Below the pieces are notes generated by a model, which was not told the DNA's origin, made no database searches, and saw only the letters and a list, made by a program, of their open reading frames with translations. A DNA stretch of 64,000 bases from contig JAZRYC010000046.1 of the NCBI GenBank assembly GCA_045600525.1, forward strand, positions 8,000 through 71,999, written 5' to 3'. A program made the position numbers and the translations under genes. The DNA comes from F23-D06 sp045600525. Lineage in GTDB: Bacteria; Bacteroidota; Bacteroidia; Bacteroidales; WCHB1-69. Below are positions 7,825 through 16,698 of this stretch, one piece after another (position 1 is the stretch's first letter; every line of letters begins with the position of its first letter).

Positions 7825-10290
7825 TTAGATGGACATTTTTACCACAGTGATACCGCAACCGCCCATTTCTAATGCTTCGTCTTGATAGTTTTCAACATCC
7901 TGTCTTTTAGCCAAATACTGGCGAACGACTTGGCGTAGAATGCCATTCCCCTTGCCATGAAGAATACGCACAAAGCGAATGCTGAGTAGGGCGGCTTCGT
8001 CAAGATAATCAGATAACAGGGGGGTCATTTCATCTACGCGCATTCCCCGGACGTCTAGGGTGGCGTCAAAATCGGCAAGCTTTTTATTCATAGCTTCACC
8101 CAGTGTTCCTTCGTTGTAGCGTATTACCCCTGTGCGACGTACTTCGCGAGCTTCTTTTTTGCTGATTTTAGAAAGTTTTCGAAGGTCTGTCTTAAAGGCT
8201 ACGGAGTTGAATACGATGGTTGCATCGTTGCCGTTGATGTTCGTTACTTCACCCGTAATCTGCATATCGGCCATGAAAACGGTATCGCCTATATGGATGG
8301 AGGTGTCTTCTGTTTTTTCAACGACTTTTTTCTCTTTGGGCTTCGTACGTTTTACAGGTATGATGGGTTGTAGGGATTCTTCTTTTTCTATGGAGGCTAT
8401 TTCTGTTTGGAGTTCATCCTTCAGTTTCACTACGTTTTCTCGCGCCTTTTTTGTTTTCACGCTGTCGGCCTTGGCCTCCTTAATATCGCGGATTGTTTTT
8501 TCAATGACTTTGTTGGCGCTTTCCACGATGCTATTGGCTTGGTTTTTGGCCTTTTGGATGATTTCTTTTCGCTGTTTGTCCAATTCGGCGAATTTATCGG
8601 CGTACTCGTCAATCATATCTGCTAATTGATCATCTGCGGCACGTACCTGTTTGAGCACTTTTTCCGATTCCAATCGGGCGATTTCTATTTCCTCTAATTT
8701 TTTCTCGTAGTCGATTTGCGCAGTGCCGGACTTGGCGACGGCACTGTCGATGATGTGGCTGTCAAGTCCGATGTGGCGTGCGATCTCGTATGTGAAGGAA
8801 CTTCCGGGTTTCCCGATTTTGAGTTGATAGAGGGGTTTCAGCGCCTTTGTGTCGTACAACATGGCTCCGTTTTCCGACTCAGGATGGGAATCAGGAAACA
8901 TTTTCAGATTCCCATAGTGGGTAGTGATGATGCCGAAGGCGTTTTTGGCATAGAAACTCTCTAGAATGGCTTCCGCCAATGCTCCACCCAAGGTAGGTTC
9001 GGTACCGGATCCGAATTCGTCTATTAGGAATAGAGAACGCGCATCCAGGTTATCATCCATGGCCTTAAGGTTGGAAAGATGCGAGCTATAGGTGCTGAGG
9101 TCGTTTTCAATAGATTGTTCATCTCCAATGTCAATGAAGATGCTATGGAAGATGCCCATATCGGAGGTACTTTGCATAGAAACGAGAAGTCCGCACTGCA
9201 TCATGTATTGTAGAAGTCCGACGCATTTTAAACAGACAGATTTTCCACCTGCGTTGGGACCTGAGATGATGAGTATGCGCCTTTCCGGTGTCAGTGTCAT
9301 GTCAAGGGGGACCACCTTTTTCCCGTTGCGTTTCAGGGTGAGAAATAATAGGGGGTGAACAGCCTGTTGCCAGTTCGCTTGTGGATTGGCATGTATGTGT
9401 GGGAGCGCCCCGTTGATGTCAATGGCAAGAAGGGCCTTGGCACGTAAAAAATCGTATTGGCCTAAAAGTTGCTGAGCTTCCAGCAGTTCTGGAATGACTG
9501 GGCGGATTTTTTCCGATAGTTCGGAAAGAATCCGAATCACTTCCCGGTGTTCGGCATTTTGCAAGTCCTTCAGTTCGTTGTTGGCGTCAAATACCTCTGT
9601 CGGCTCAATAAAGACAGTCTGTCCCGTGGCAGATTCGTCATGAATGAAGCCTTTGAGTCTGCGTTTGTATTGGGCAGCGATGGGAATGCACAAACGACCA
9701 TTCCGGATGGTCATTTCCGCATCTTCTTTGACTAATCCGTCTTGTTTGGCCGCGTTGAGGATCTTTCTGATTTGTCTGTCGGCGGAATTGGAAATACGGT
9801 TTATCTCACTTTTGATGCGGCAGAGTTCATCGGAGGCGTTGTCGCGCATTTGTCCTTTGTCGTCAAGGACTCGGTTGAAGGCGGCAGATAACTCTCTTTG
9901 CAGGGGCATGTCTTCACATAAACCCCACAAATAAGGATATTTCTTATCTTCATGCCGGACTTTGAGATAGACGAAGATATTGGTCATGGTGGCAATGAAG
10001 CCGCGTAATTGAACTAAGTCCTCAAGTTCGATATAGGTGCCGTCGGTGTGCAGTCGTTTAAGAGCTGCGCGAAGGTCATAGTAGTCCTGGGCGGGAAAAG
10101 GTTCGTCAAACAACAGTATTTGTCGAAATTCCTCCACGGTTTCCAATTCGGGCAGGATACCATCCACGTCCGTCATCATGTGCATAGATTCCACATGATC
10201 TTGTCCGAGCGAACTGAGACAGTGCCCGAGCAAGAGGTGGCGAATGGTGTTGAATCCTATTTTTTCTTCGAAATTATCGGGATATAGCAT
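7825..10290 (-). CDS. mutS2: Endonuclease MutS2
   Basis: The protein has 821 residues, a usual MutS2 length. The MutS-type core and lever region fill the N-terminal 300 residues. The ATPase domain has Walker A SGPNAGGKSV and Walker B LFLIDEFGSGTEP, then the conserved ITTHYGNLK. A long coiled coil follows (about residues 510-640, ending in many Lys/Glu). The C-terminal Smr nuclease domain is the last 80 residues or so, with LDVRGMR and HGKGNGILR. MutS2 is known to suppress recombination and, in some bacteria, to act on collided ribosomes. Its start overlaps the stop of the MFS transporter gene (TAATG), so translation may be coupled. Confidence 0.96.
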   Translation of the reverse strand: MLYPDNFEEKIGFNTIRHLLLGHCLSSLGQDHVESMHMMTDVDGILPELETVEEFRQILLFDEPFPAQDYYDLRAALKRLHTDGTYIELEDLVQLRGFIATMTNIFVYLKVRHEDKKYPYLWGLCEDMPLQRELSAAFNRVLDDKGQMRDNASDELCRIKSEINRISNSADRQIRKILNAAKQDGLVKEDAEMTIRNGRLCIPIAAQYKRRLKGFIHDESATGQTVFIEPTEVFDANNELKDLQNAEHREVIRILSELSEKIRPVIPELLEAQQLLGQYDFLRAKALLAIDINGALPHIHANPQANWQQAVHPLLFLTLKRNGKKVVPLDMTLTPERRILIISGPNAGGKSVCLKCVGLLQYMMQCGLLVSMQSTSDMGIFHSIFIDIGDEQSIENDLSTYSSHLSNLKAMDDNLDARSLFLIDEFGSGTEPTLGGALAEAILESFYAKNAFGIITTHYGNLKMFPDSHPESENGAMLYDTKALKPLYQLKIGKPGSSFTYEIARHIGLDSHIIDSAVAKSGTAQIDYEKKLEEIEIARLESEKVLKQVRAADDQLADMIDEYADKFAELDKQRKEIIQKAKNQANSIVESANKVIEKTIRDIKEAKADSVKTKKARENVVKLKDELQTEIASIEKEESLQPIIPVKRTKPKEKKVVEKTEDTSIHIGDTVFMADMQITGEVTNINGNDATIVFNSVAFKTDLRKLSKISKKEAREVRRTGVIRYNEGTLGEAMNKKLADFDATLDVRGMRVDEMTPLLSDYLDEAALLSIRFVRILHGKGNGILRQVVRQYLAKRQDVENYQDEALEMGGCGITVVKMSI

Positions 10291-11537
10291 TAGGATTTCT
10301 TTGTGATTTTGCAGCCGACAGTTGCAAAGAACATAATGTAGGCATAACTGACAAATAGTAGTGCGTAGGCAATATGTGGATTGGCTGTATCGGCAATCTG
10401 TCCGTAGATCAACGGCATTACCGCTCCGCCGGCAATGGCCATAATGAGAAGGGCAGAACCAAACTCGGTATGTTCTCCAAGATCATGGATGGAGAGCGGC
10501 CAGATGGCCGGCCACATGATGGCATGAGCGAAACTCAGGCATATTATGGCCACAATGGAAAACAATCCGGATGTGCAGAGGGCCACAATGACCAAGGCAA
10601 TCGCCACGCAGAGTTGCACAATCAGCGCATTTCGCTGAGAAATAAAGCGAGGAACGAAAAATATTCCGCAGAAATAGCCGATAAGCAGCGCAATTAAGGC
10701 GTAAACGCCGAAATAATGGGATACTTCCGTTGGAATGCCGTAGAAGTTTCCATAGGGGATCAAGGTATCGATGGCAATGACTTCCGCTCCCACATAGAAG
10801 AAGATAGCCAAAACACCCAGCCAAAGGTATGGATAGTTGAAAATACTGTTCTGGGTTGCGGATTTTTCTGTTTCTTCAACTTGAATTTCAGGTAATTTTG
10901 CGAATTTTACGAACATTACCAGAGCGATTAGCACGGCTGTCATGATTATGTACGGAAGAATTACGCCATTTGACAATTGCTGGAGCAATGCTTCCTTTTC
11001 CGGCCCGGCAGGAGTGTTGTTGATTTGCTCAAATAAATGTTCCTTTCCAGAGAATAGGGCGTTGTAGAGAATGAGGATGCCTACCATGCCGGCCAGTTTG
11101 TTGCAGACGCCCATAATGCTCATGCGGCGGGCGGCGGATTCAACGGGCCCGAGTACGGTGACGTACGGATTGCTGGCGGTTTGCAAGAGAGATAATCCCA
11201 CCCCTTGGATGAATAAGCCGGTCAAAAAGATGGAATAACTACGGAGGCGTGCACCCGGAATGAAAAGCATACAGCCAATAGCCATAACGATCAATCCCAA
11301 AGCCATACCATTCCCGTATCCGGTCTTTTTCAACACGTAAGAAGATGGGATGGACATTACGAAATAGGCGATGTAGAAGGCGAACGGGACCAAATAGGCC
11401 TGCACCTGTGAAGTCAGTTCACAGGAAACCTTCATATAAGGAATCAAAATGTTGTTGAGCCATGTTACGAACCCAAATACGAAGAATAGGGCTCCGATGA
11501 CGAACATGCTGTAGGATGCGCTTCTTTGTTTTTCCAT
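10290..11537 (-). CDS. Sugar MFS transporter (FucP/GluP family)
   Basis: The protein has 415 residues and about 12 hydrophobic segments. It carries family motifs of the fucose/glucose-galactose:H+ symporters: FFVFGFVTWLNNILIPY at the start, QTASNPYVTVLGP in the middle, and FAHAIMWPAIWPLSI in the C-terminal half. The substrate is probably a hexose, but it cannot be fixed by eye. It overlaps mutS2 by one base, an arrangement with no obvious functional link. A decayed SHOCT gene lies directly upstream, and I found no good -7 box before it. Confidence 0.9.
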   Translation of the reverse strand: MEKQRSASYSMFVIGALFFVFGFVTWLNNILIPYMKVSCELTSQVQAYLVPFAFYIAYFVMSIPSSYVLKKTGYGNGMALGLIVMAIGCMLFIPGARLRSYSIFLTGLFIQGVGLSLLQTASNPYVTVLGPVESAARRMSIMGVCNKLAGMVGILILYNALFSGKEHLFEQINNTPAGPEKEALLQQLSNGVILPYIIMTAVLIALVMFVKFAKLPEIQVEETEKSATQNSIFNYPYLWLGVLAIFFYVGAEVIAIDTLIPYGNFYGIPTEVSHYFGVYALIALLIGYFCGIFFVPRFISQRNALIVQLCVAIALVIVALCTSGLFSIVAIICLSFAHAIMWPAIWPLSIHDLGEHTEFGSALLIMAIAGGAVMPLIYGQIADTANPHIAYALLFVSYAYIMFFATVGCKITKKS

Positions 11538-11545
11538 ATTGCAAA

Positions 11546-11740
11546 TTATTTGATGTATTTCATTAATTCAGCCTTTTTTGGCGTCGTATTCTTCCTGGGT
11601 GATGATCTCAAGTTCCAGTTTTTCTTTCCACTTAGTTCAGATGCTGTTTTTCCTGCTAGAATGTCTTTATAGGTTATGGTTTGTGTCTGTAAAAACGCAA
11701 GACAGGTAATGAAAATGGAAAGAGCAAAGAATTTTTATAA
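11546..11740 (-). pseudogene. Decayed small exported SHOCT-domain gene
   Basis: Minus-strand translation gives a signal-peptide-like start, KFFALSIFITCLAFLQTQ, at about 11734-11681, but an in-frame TAA stands where the ATG should be. The same frame continues to about 11620. The next recognisable part, KWKEKLELEIITQEEYDAKK, is in another frame, and the final AELMKYIK plus stop (11546-11548) is back in the first frame. The ITQEEYDAKKAEL motif is typical of SHOCT, a short C-terminal domain. So start loss and at least two frameshifts are visible. A sequencing error would not easily explain the lost start. It leaves the 228-base gap between rpe and the MFS gene without an intact gene. Confidence 0.65.
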
Positions 11741-11765
11741 ATAAATTTTAAAAAGGTGGAGTTCG

Positions 11766-12416
11766 TTAAATGCTTTTTAAAGCAACTATTTCCTCCTCAG
11801 GGCTTTCGGCTTTGAATACGGCACTTCCTGCCACTACGGCGTCAGCACCGGCCTTAACGATGGCGGCCACATTATCGCGGCAGACACCGCCGTCCACTTC
11901 AATCAGCGCCTCTGATTTGTTTCGCTTGATCATATCACGTAATTCACTGATTTTGCGCAATGAGCGTTCAATGAATTTTTGTCCGCCGAAGCCGGGATTG
12001 ACGGACATGATGAGGATGAGGTTCACGTCATTGATGATGTCTTCCAAACCGGCCACGGGTGTGTGCGGGTTCAATGCCACACCAGCCAGCATACCTTCTT
12101 CTTTGATTTGATTGATGGTTCTATTCAGGTGGGTGCACGCCTCCCAGTGAACGGTCAGTATGTCGGCGCCACATTCTTTAAACTCATGGATGTATCGCTC
12201 TGGTTGCATAATCATCAAGTGAACGTCCAATGGCTTTTCTGAAATTTTGCGGATGGCTTTTACAACGGGCATCCCATAGGAAATATTAGGGACGAACATG
12301 CCGTCCATAATGTCCAAGTGCATCCAATCGGCCTTGGATCTGTTCAACATTTTGACATCTCTCTCTAAATTGCCAAAGTCTGCAGAGAGTAGGGAAGGAG
12401 CAATGATAGGTTTCAT
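11766..12416 (-). CDS. rpe: Ribulose-phosphate 3-epimerase
   Basis: The 216-residue TIM-barrel enzyme interconverts ribulose 5-phosphate and xylulose 5-phosphate in the pentose phosphate pathway. Key motifs are present: MKPIIAPSLLSADFGN at the start, LDIMDGMFVPNISYG with metal-binding His/Asp, MSVNPGFGGQKF, and EVDGGV with the second catalytic Asp. The open frame extends to 12512, but the -7 box at 12440-12447 lies within that extension and the canonical N-terminus begins at 12416, so the shorter form is chosen. It is divergent from the Mrp-type ATPase. Confidence 0.96.
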   Translation of the reverse strand: MKPIIAPSLLSADFGNLERDVKMLNRSKADWMHLDIMDGMFVPNISYGMPVVKAIRKISEKPLDVHLMIMQPERYIHEFKECGADILTVHWEACTHLNRTINQIKEEGMLAGVALNPHTPVAGLEDIINDVNLILIMSVNPGFGGQKFIERSLRKISELRDMIKRNKSEALIEVDGGVCRDNVAAIVKAGADAVVAGSAVFKAESPEEEIVALKSI

Positions 12417-12439
12417 AATAGGTATGTTTTTTGAGGTTG

Positions 12440-12447
12440 CAAAAATA
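12440..12447 (-). promoter_or_regulatory. -7 promoter element before rpe
   Basis: The minus strand reads TATTTTTG then CAACC, 24 bases before the rpe start. Confidence 0.7.
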
Positions 12448-12550
12448 CGAAAAAAGCTTTGTGCAGACGATAATAAATACAGGTTGGCTTGGAAGTTTCC
12501 TTTTATTGGCAAGCCCTATTTACGGAATAGGCGTGTTTATGCTTTTTTTG

Positions 12551-12558
12551 TACCTTTG
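12551..12558 (+). promoter_or_regulatory. -7 promoter element before the Mrp-type ATPase
   Basis: It reads TACCTTTG followed by CCGCC, 28 bases before the ATG at 12586. This decides against the longer open frame that begins at 12298. Confidence 0.75.
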
Positions 12559-12585
12559 CCGCCTCAATCAAATTATTGTAAAATT

Positions 12586-13407
12586 ATGTCAGGATGTAAT
12601 CACGACTGCGAGCACTGCAGTCAGCAAAGTTGTGAAAAAAAGGATTTGCGCGAAAAACCGAATCCTAAAAGCGATATTAAAAAGGTAATCGGCATTGTCA
12701 GTGGAAAAGGCGGTGTGGGAAAGAGTTCTGTAACTTCTCTGTTAGCTGTGCAATTGAGAAAGAAAGGCTATCGTGTGGGTATTCTTGATGCCGACATCAC
12801 GGGTCCGTCCATTCCGAAAATGTTCAATCTTCATGAGCTCATCACGGGCAGTGAAGATGGTGTGTTTCCAGTTGAAACACAATCGGGCATACATGTAATA
12901 TCTTCCAATTTGCTCACGCACGATGAAAAAACACCCGTTATATGGCGCGGTCCGCTTATCGCTGGAATGGTAAAGCAGTTTTGGACGGAGGTTATTTGGG
13001 ATAGAATTGATTTTTTGTTGGTGGATATGCCTCCCGGAACGGGCGACGTGCCTTTGACGGTGTTCCAAAGCATGGCGGTGGACGGCATTATCATGGTTAC
13101 CTCCCCGCAAGATCTCGTATCCCTCATTGTGAGCAAGGCAGTGAATATGGCCTCCATGATGGAAATTCCTGTATTGGGTTTAGTGGAGAACTATAGTTAT
13201 GTGCAATGCCCGCACTGCAATGAGAAAATCAATGTCTTTGGGGAAAGCCATGCTGCTGAAGTTGCACAGGAGTTCAATCTCAAACTGCTTGCTCAAATGC
13301 CTATTGATTCGGAAATCGCCAAGTTGGCCGACAAGGGAGAAATTGAAAAGGCCGATGTTGATTATCTGGATGATGTCATCGATGTTCTGGAAAGTTTGGA
13401 AGCATAG
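12586..13407 (+). CDS. Mrp/Nbp35-type P-loop ATPase, Fe-S cluster carrier
   Basis: The 273-residue protein belongs to the Mrp/ApbC/Nbp35 family, which carries and transfers [4Fe-4S] clusters. The deviant Walker A GKGGVGKS is at residues 40-47, LDADITGPSIPK at 68-78, and DMPPGTGDVPLT at 147-157. A CPHC pair (Cys208, Cys211) is the cluster-bridging motif at the dimer interface. Unlike many bacterial Mrp proteins there is no N-terminal DUF59 domain. Instead, four cysteines (4, 8, 11, 16) form a ferredoxin-like N-terminal cluster as in eukaryotic Nbp35. A stand-alone DUF59 protein is encoded at 1995-2297. It starts a plus-strand run with thyA and pgk. Confidence 0.92.
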   Translation: MSGCNHDCEHCSQQSCEKKDLREKPNPKSDIKKVIGIVSGKGGVGKSSVTSLLAVQLRKKGYRVGILDADITGPSIPKMFNLHELITGSEDGVFPVETQSGIHVISSNLLTHDEKTPVIWRGPLIAGMVKQFWTEVIWDRIDFLLVDMPPGTGDVPLTVFQSMAVDGIIMVTSPQDLVSLIVSKAVNMASMMEIPVLGLVENYSYVQCPHCNEKINVFGESHAAEVAQEFNLKLLAQMPIDSEIAKLADKGEIEKADVDYLDDVIDVLESLEA

Positions 13408-13451
13408 TTCTTAATGGAAAACGTCAAACCCATATCAGCCCATAAATCTCT

Positions 13452-14246
13452 ATGAAGCAATATCAAGATCTTCTTCGCACCATTTTGGAACAAGGCTCTT
13501 ATAAGTCTGACCGTACGGGCACGGGCACGTACAGCGTTTTCGGCTATCAAATGCGCTTTGACCTTTTGCAGGGCTTTCCTTTGCTGACGACTAAGAAACT
13601 GCACCTGCGTTCCATTATTTATGAGTTACTCTGGTTCTTACAGGGAGATACCAATATTAAGTACCTGAAAGACCATGGCGTTTCCATTTGGGACGAATGG
13701 GCGGATCCCAATGGAGATCTTGGTCCGATTTATGGTCATCAGTGGCGCTCTTGGGGTACGCCGGATGGAAACAAGGTTGACCAAATCAGTCAATTAATAG
13801 AGCAAATAAAAAACAATCCGGATTCTCGCAGATTGATGGTCTGCGCCTGGAATGTGGGCGAAATTGATAAGATGGCGCTTCCTCCGTGTCATGTGCTTTT
13901 TCAGTTTTATGTGAATAATGGGGAAATATCCCTTCAACTATACCAACGTAGCGCAGATGTGTTTCTCGGTGTTCCCTTCAATATTGCCTCATATTCGCTT
14001 CTGCTCATGATGGTGGCTCAGGTGTGCGGACTTCGACCAAAGGAATTTATTCATACGCTCGGCGATGCGCACATTTATTCCAACCACGTAGAACAGGCTA
14101 AATTACAGCTTTCCCGCGAACCAAGACACTTACCTACTATGCAAATCAATCCCGAGGTTAAGGATATCTTTGGTTTCCAATTTGAAGACTTCCATTTGGA
14201 AGACTATGATCCTCATCCCCATATTAAGGCCGATGTGGCTATTTAA
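13452..14246 (+). CDS. thyA: Thymidylate synthase
   Basis: The 264-residue protein matches the length of E. coli ThyA. It makes dTMP from dUMP using methylene-tetrahydrofolate. The start MKQYQDLLRTILEQG, the phosphate loop DRTGTGTYSVFG, the catalytic Cys146 in LPPCHVLFQF, and QRSADVFLGVPFNIASY are all present. The C-terminus ends VAI as in the canonical enzyme. It lies 44 bases after the Mrp-type gene with no obvious promoter between them, so read-through is likely. Confidence 0.98.
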   Translation: MKQYQDLLRTILEQGSYKSDRTGTGTYSVFGYQMRFDLLQGFPLLTTKKLHLRSIIYELLWFLQGDTNIKYLKDHGVSIWDEWADPNGDLGPIYGHQWRSWGTPDGNKVDQISQLIEQIKNNPDSRRLMVCAWNVGEIDKMALPPCHVLFQFYVNNGEISLQLYQRSADVFLGVPFNIASYSLLLMMVAQVCGLRPKEFIHTLGDAHIYSNHVEQAKLQLSREPRHLPTMQINPEVKDIFGFQFEDFHLEDYDPHPHIKADVAI

Positions 14247-14313
14247 TGTGTCAATACAATAAATGAAGGTTCTGTGCGGTTTATAAAAATGATAATTTTT
14301 AATTAATTATATT

Positions 14314-15507
14314 ATGAAATCAATAGATCAATACAATTTCAGTAATCAAAAGGCGCTCATTCGTGTGGACTATAACGTACCCTTGGATGATAATTTTAAT
14401 GTAACCGATGTAACCCGTATCGTACGTACGAAGGAAACTGTGGACAAAATCCTCAATGATGGCGGTTCCGTGGTGCTCATGTCCCATCTGGGACGCCCAA
14501 AAGGCGAAGCCAACGACAAATTTTCTTTGAAACACATTGTCGGAAAGGTTTCTGAAATTCTTGGTCAGGAGGTTGTTTTTGCCGGTGACGTACTGAGTGA
14601 AGAAGCCGAAAAAATCACTGCCGCTATGAAACCAGGTTCAATAGCTTTGTTGGAAAATCTTCGCTTCCATTCTGAAGAGGAAAAGGGAGATGTTGATTTT
14701 GCCAAAGCCATTGCCCGCTTGGGAGATGTCTATGTGAATGATGCGTTTGGCACAGCCCATCGCGAACATGCTTCTACAGCTACCATCGCCCGCTTTTTCC
14801 CTGGAAAGGCCTTTGCCGGATATTTGCTTTATAATGAGGTGATGAGTTTGGAAAAAGTCCTCAACGGACAGGTTCGTCCTTTTACGGCTATTATCGGAGG
14901 TTCCAAGGTTTCCACGAAAATCAATATTCTTAACAATCTTCTTCCCAAGGTGGATAATCTTATCGTTGGCGGTGGTTTGAGCTATACGTTCCTTGCCGCA
15001 ATGGGCTTGAAGATAGGAAATTCTCTTTTTGAACCCGATATGCTGCCCGTGGCCAAGGAAATTCTGGCTAAGGTGGATGCTACGGGTACGAATTTCTATT
15101 GCCGTGTGGATAGTGTGTGTGGTGATAAGTTCGGTGAGGATGCCAATGTGCTGATACCAGAAGACAATAACATTCCTGATGGTTGGGAAGGCCTCGATAT
15201 CGGTCCGAAGACCCGTCGTAACATTTCTCAGGTCATCAAAAACTCCAATACTATTTTGTGGAATGGTCCGGTCGGCGTGTTCGAACTGGAGAAATTCAGT
15301 AAGGGAACGAAGGCAGTTGCTATCAGCGTTGCTGCTTCCACCTTGGCAGGTGCCTATTCTGTTATCGGCGGTGGCGATTCAATTGCTGCCATTAACAAGT
15401 ATGAACTGGGCGACTACATTTCCTATATCAGCACAGGCGGTGGCGCCATGCTCGAATATCTTGAGGGAAAGGAACTCCCAGGTGTGAAGGCTCTGAATGA
15501 AAACTAG
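14314..15507 (+). CDS. pgk: Phosphoglycerate kinase
   Basis: The 397-residue protein is of normal bacterial length. It transfers phosphate between 1,3-bisphosphoglycerate and ADP in glycolysis. Motifs: RVDYNVPLDDN, SHLGRPKG, ENLRFHSEEE, FGTAHREHAS, GGSKVSTKI, WNGPVGVFE, and the nucleotide loop GGGDSIAAI. A 67-base AT-rich spacer separates it from thyA; I see no TAnnTTTG element in it. A strong hairpin without a T-tract follows the stop. Confidence 0.98.
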   Translation: MKSIDQYNFSNQKALIRVDYNVPLDDNFNVTDVTRIVRTKETVDKILNDGGSVVLMSHLGRPKGEANDKFSLKHIVGKVSEILGQEVVFAGDVLSEEAEKITAAMKPGSIALLENLRFHSEEEKGDVDFAKAIARLGDVYVNDAFGTAHREHASTATIARFFPGKAFAGYLLYNEVMSLEKVLNGQVRPFTAIIGGSKVSTKINILNNLLPKVDNLIVGGGLSYTFLAAMGLKIGNSLFEPDMLPVAKEILAKVDATGTNFYCRVDSVCGDKFGEDANVLIPEDNNIPDGWEGLDIGPKTRRNISQVIKNSNTILWNGPVGVFELEKFSKGTKAVAISVAASTLAGAYSVIGGGDSIAAINKYELGDYISYISTGGGAMLEYLEGKELPGVKALNEN

Positions 15508-15515
15508 TTGATAGA

Positions 15516-15543
15516 CGGTTAGTGGCCATTCTGCCACTAACCG
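15516..15543 (+). other. Perfect hairpin after pgk without a T-tract
   Basis: An 11-bp perfect stem (15516-15526 with 15533-15543; CGGTTAGTGGC arm) closes a 6-base loop. It lies between pgk and the guanylyltransferase gene. No poly-T follows, so it may be an mRNA-processing or stabilising structure, or a weak terminator. Confidence 0.55.
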
Positions 15544-15573
15544 CATTCATATAATACAAACAATTTTATTGGT

Positions 15574-16668
15574 ATGATCAATCCCAATTATTATTGCGTT
15601 ATCATGGCCGGCGGCGTCGGTGCACGCTTTTGGCCCATGAGCAACAGCACAACGCCGAAGCAGTTTATTGATATTCTCGGCGAAGGAAAGACGTTAATCC
15701 AAAAGACTTTTGAACGATTTACGAAAATCTGCCCCAAGGAAAACATATATATCGTTACCAGTACTTCTTATAAGGAGATTACAAAAGAGCAGTTGCCGGA
15801 AATTCATGACGATCAGATCATATTGGAGCCTTATAGACGCAACACGGCCCCCTGCATCGCCTATGCAACGTATAAAATTAAGTCCAAAAATCCCCATGCG
15901 GTAGTGGTGGTGGCTCCCTCCGACCACGTTATTCTTAAGGAAGATGTCTTTGTTCGCGTGATTGAGCAGGGACTGGAGGCCGTCTCCTCTAAAAATTGGT
16001 TGCTCACTATAGGCATTCGTCCGTCTTCTCCCAATACTGGATATGGATATATCCAATATGATGAAGATAAGAGCTATGATAAGAATGCCACCATTTACGA
16101 TGTAAAAACCTTTACCGAAAAACCGGAACTGGAAATGGCCCGTCGCTTCATTGAAAGTGGCGACTTCCTTTGGAATGCTGGTATTTTTATGTGGTCAGTA
16201 CCTTCCATTATCCAAGCTTATGAACAATATCTGCCCGAGGTGGATAATTTGTTCAAACAGGGTGAGGACCTCTATAATACTGAACAGGAAACGGAATTCA
16301 TAGATCGTATATATCAAGTATGTCGTAATATTTCCGTGGATTATGGTATTATGGAGAAAGCTCAGAATGTGAAAGTCTATGCGGCTGATTTCGGTTGGTC
16401 AGATCTAGGTACATGGGGCTCTCTTTACGAATTACGAAAGAAAGATACCAATAGAAACGCCATTTCCGGAAATCATGTTAAGACGTATGATACCACTAAG
16501 TGCGTGGTGAGCGTTCCCAAAAATAAAGTTGTTGTTTTACAAGGATTGGAAGACTACATTGTTGTTGAAAACAATGATATTCTTTTGATTTGCAAAAAGT
16601 CAGACGAGCAGCAAATCAGACAATATGTGGCCGACGTCCAAGTGGATTTCGGAAACAAATATATATAG
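15574..16668 (+). CDS. manC: Mannose-1-phosphate guanylyltransferase
   Basis: The 364-residue protein makes GDP-mannose from mannose 1-phosphate and GTP, feeding LPS, capsule and GDP-fucose synthesis. It has the nucleotidyltransferase signature GGVGARFWPMSNSTTPKQF at residues 13-31, APSDHVI, and EKPELEMA. The domain ends with the beta-helix-like C-terminal part typical of the short ManC form; there is no fused phosphomannose isomerase domain. The TonB receptor gene follows after 30 bases. Confidence 0.93.
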   Translation: MINPNYYCVIMAGGVGARFWPMSNSTTPKQFIDILGEGKTLIQKTFERFTKICPKENIYIVTSTSYKEITKEQLPEIHDDQIILEPYRRNTAPCIAYATYKIKSKNPHAVVVVAPSDHVILKEDVFVRVIEQGLEAVSSKNWLLTIGIRPSSPNTGYGYIQYDEDKSYDKNATIYDVKTFTEKPELEMARRFIESGDFLWNAGIFMWSVPSIIQAYEQYLPEVDNLFKQGEDLYNTEQETEFIDRIYQVCRNISVDYGIMEKAQNVKVYAADFGWSDLGTWGSLYELRKKDTNRNAISGNHVKTYDTTKCVVSVPKNKVVVLQGLEDYIVVENNDILLICKKSDEQQIRQYVADVQVDFGNKYI

Positions 16669-16698
16669 GTCCAAGAATTCGTACAATATTGTAGGTAT

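Noticed and set aside
12298..12585. N-terminal extension of the Mrp-type ATPase frame
   Set aside because: It overlaps rpe on the other strand and contains the ATPase promoter; the conserved protein begins at 12586.
16669..16698. Cobalamin riboswitch or iron box before the TonB receptor
   Set aside because: The 30-base spacer is too short for an aptamer and has no palindromic iron-box motif.
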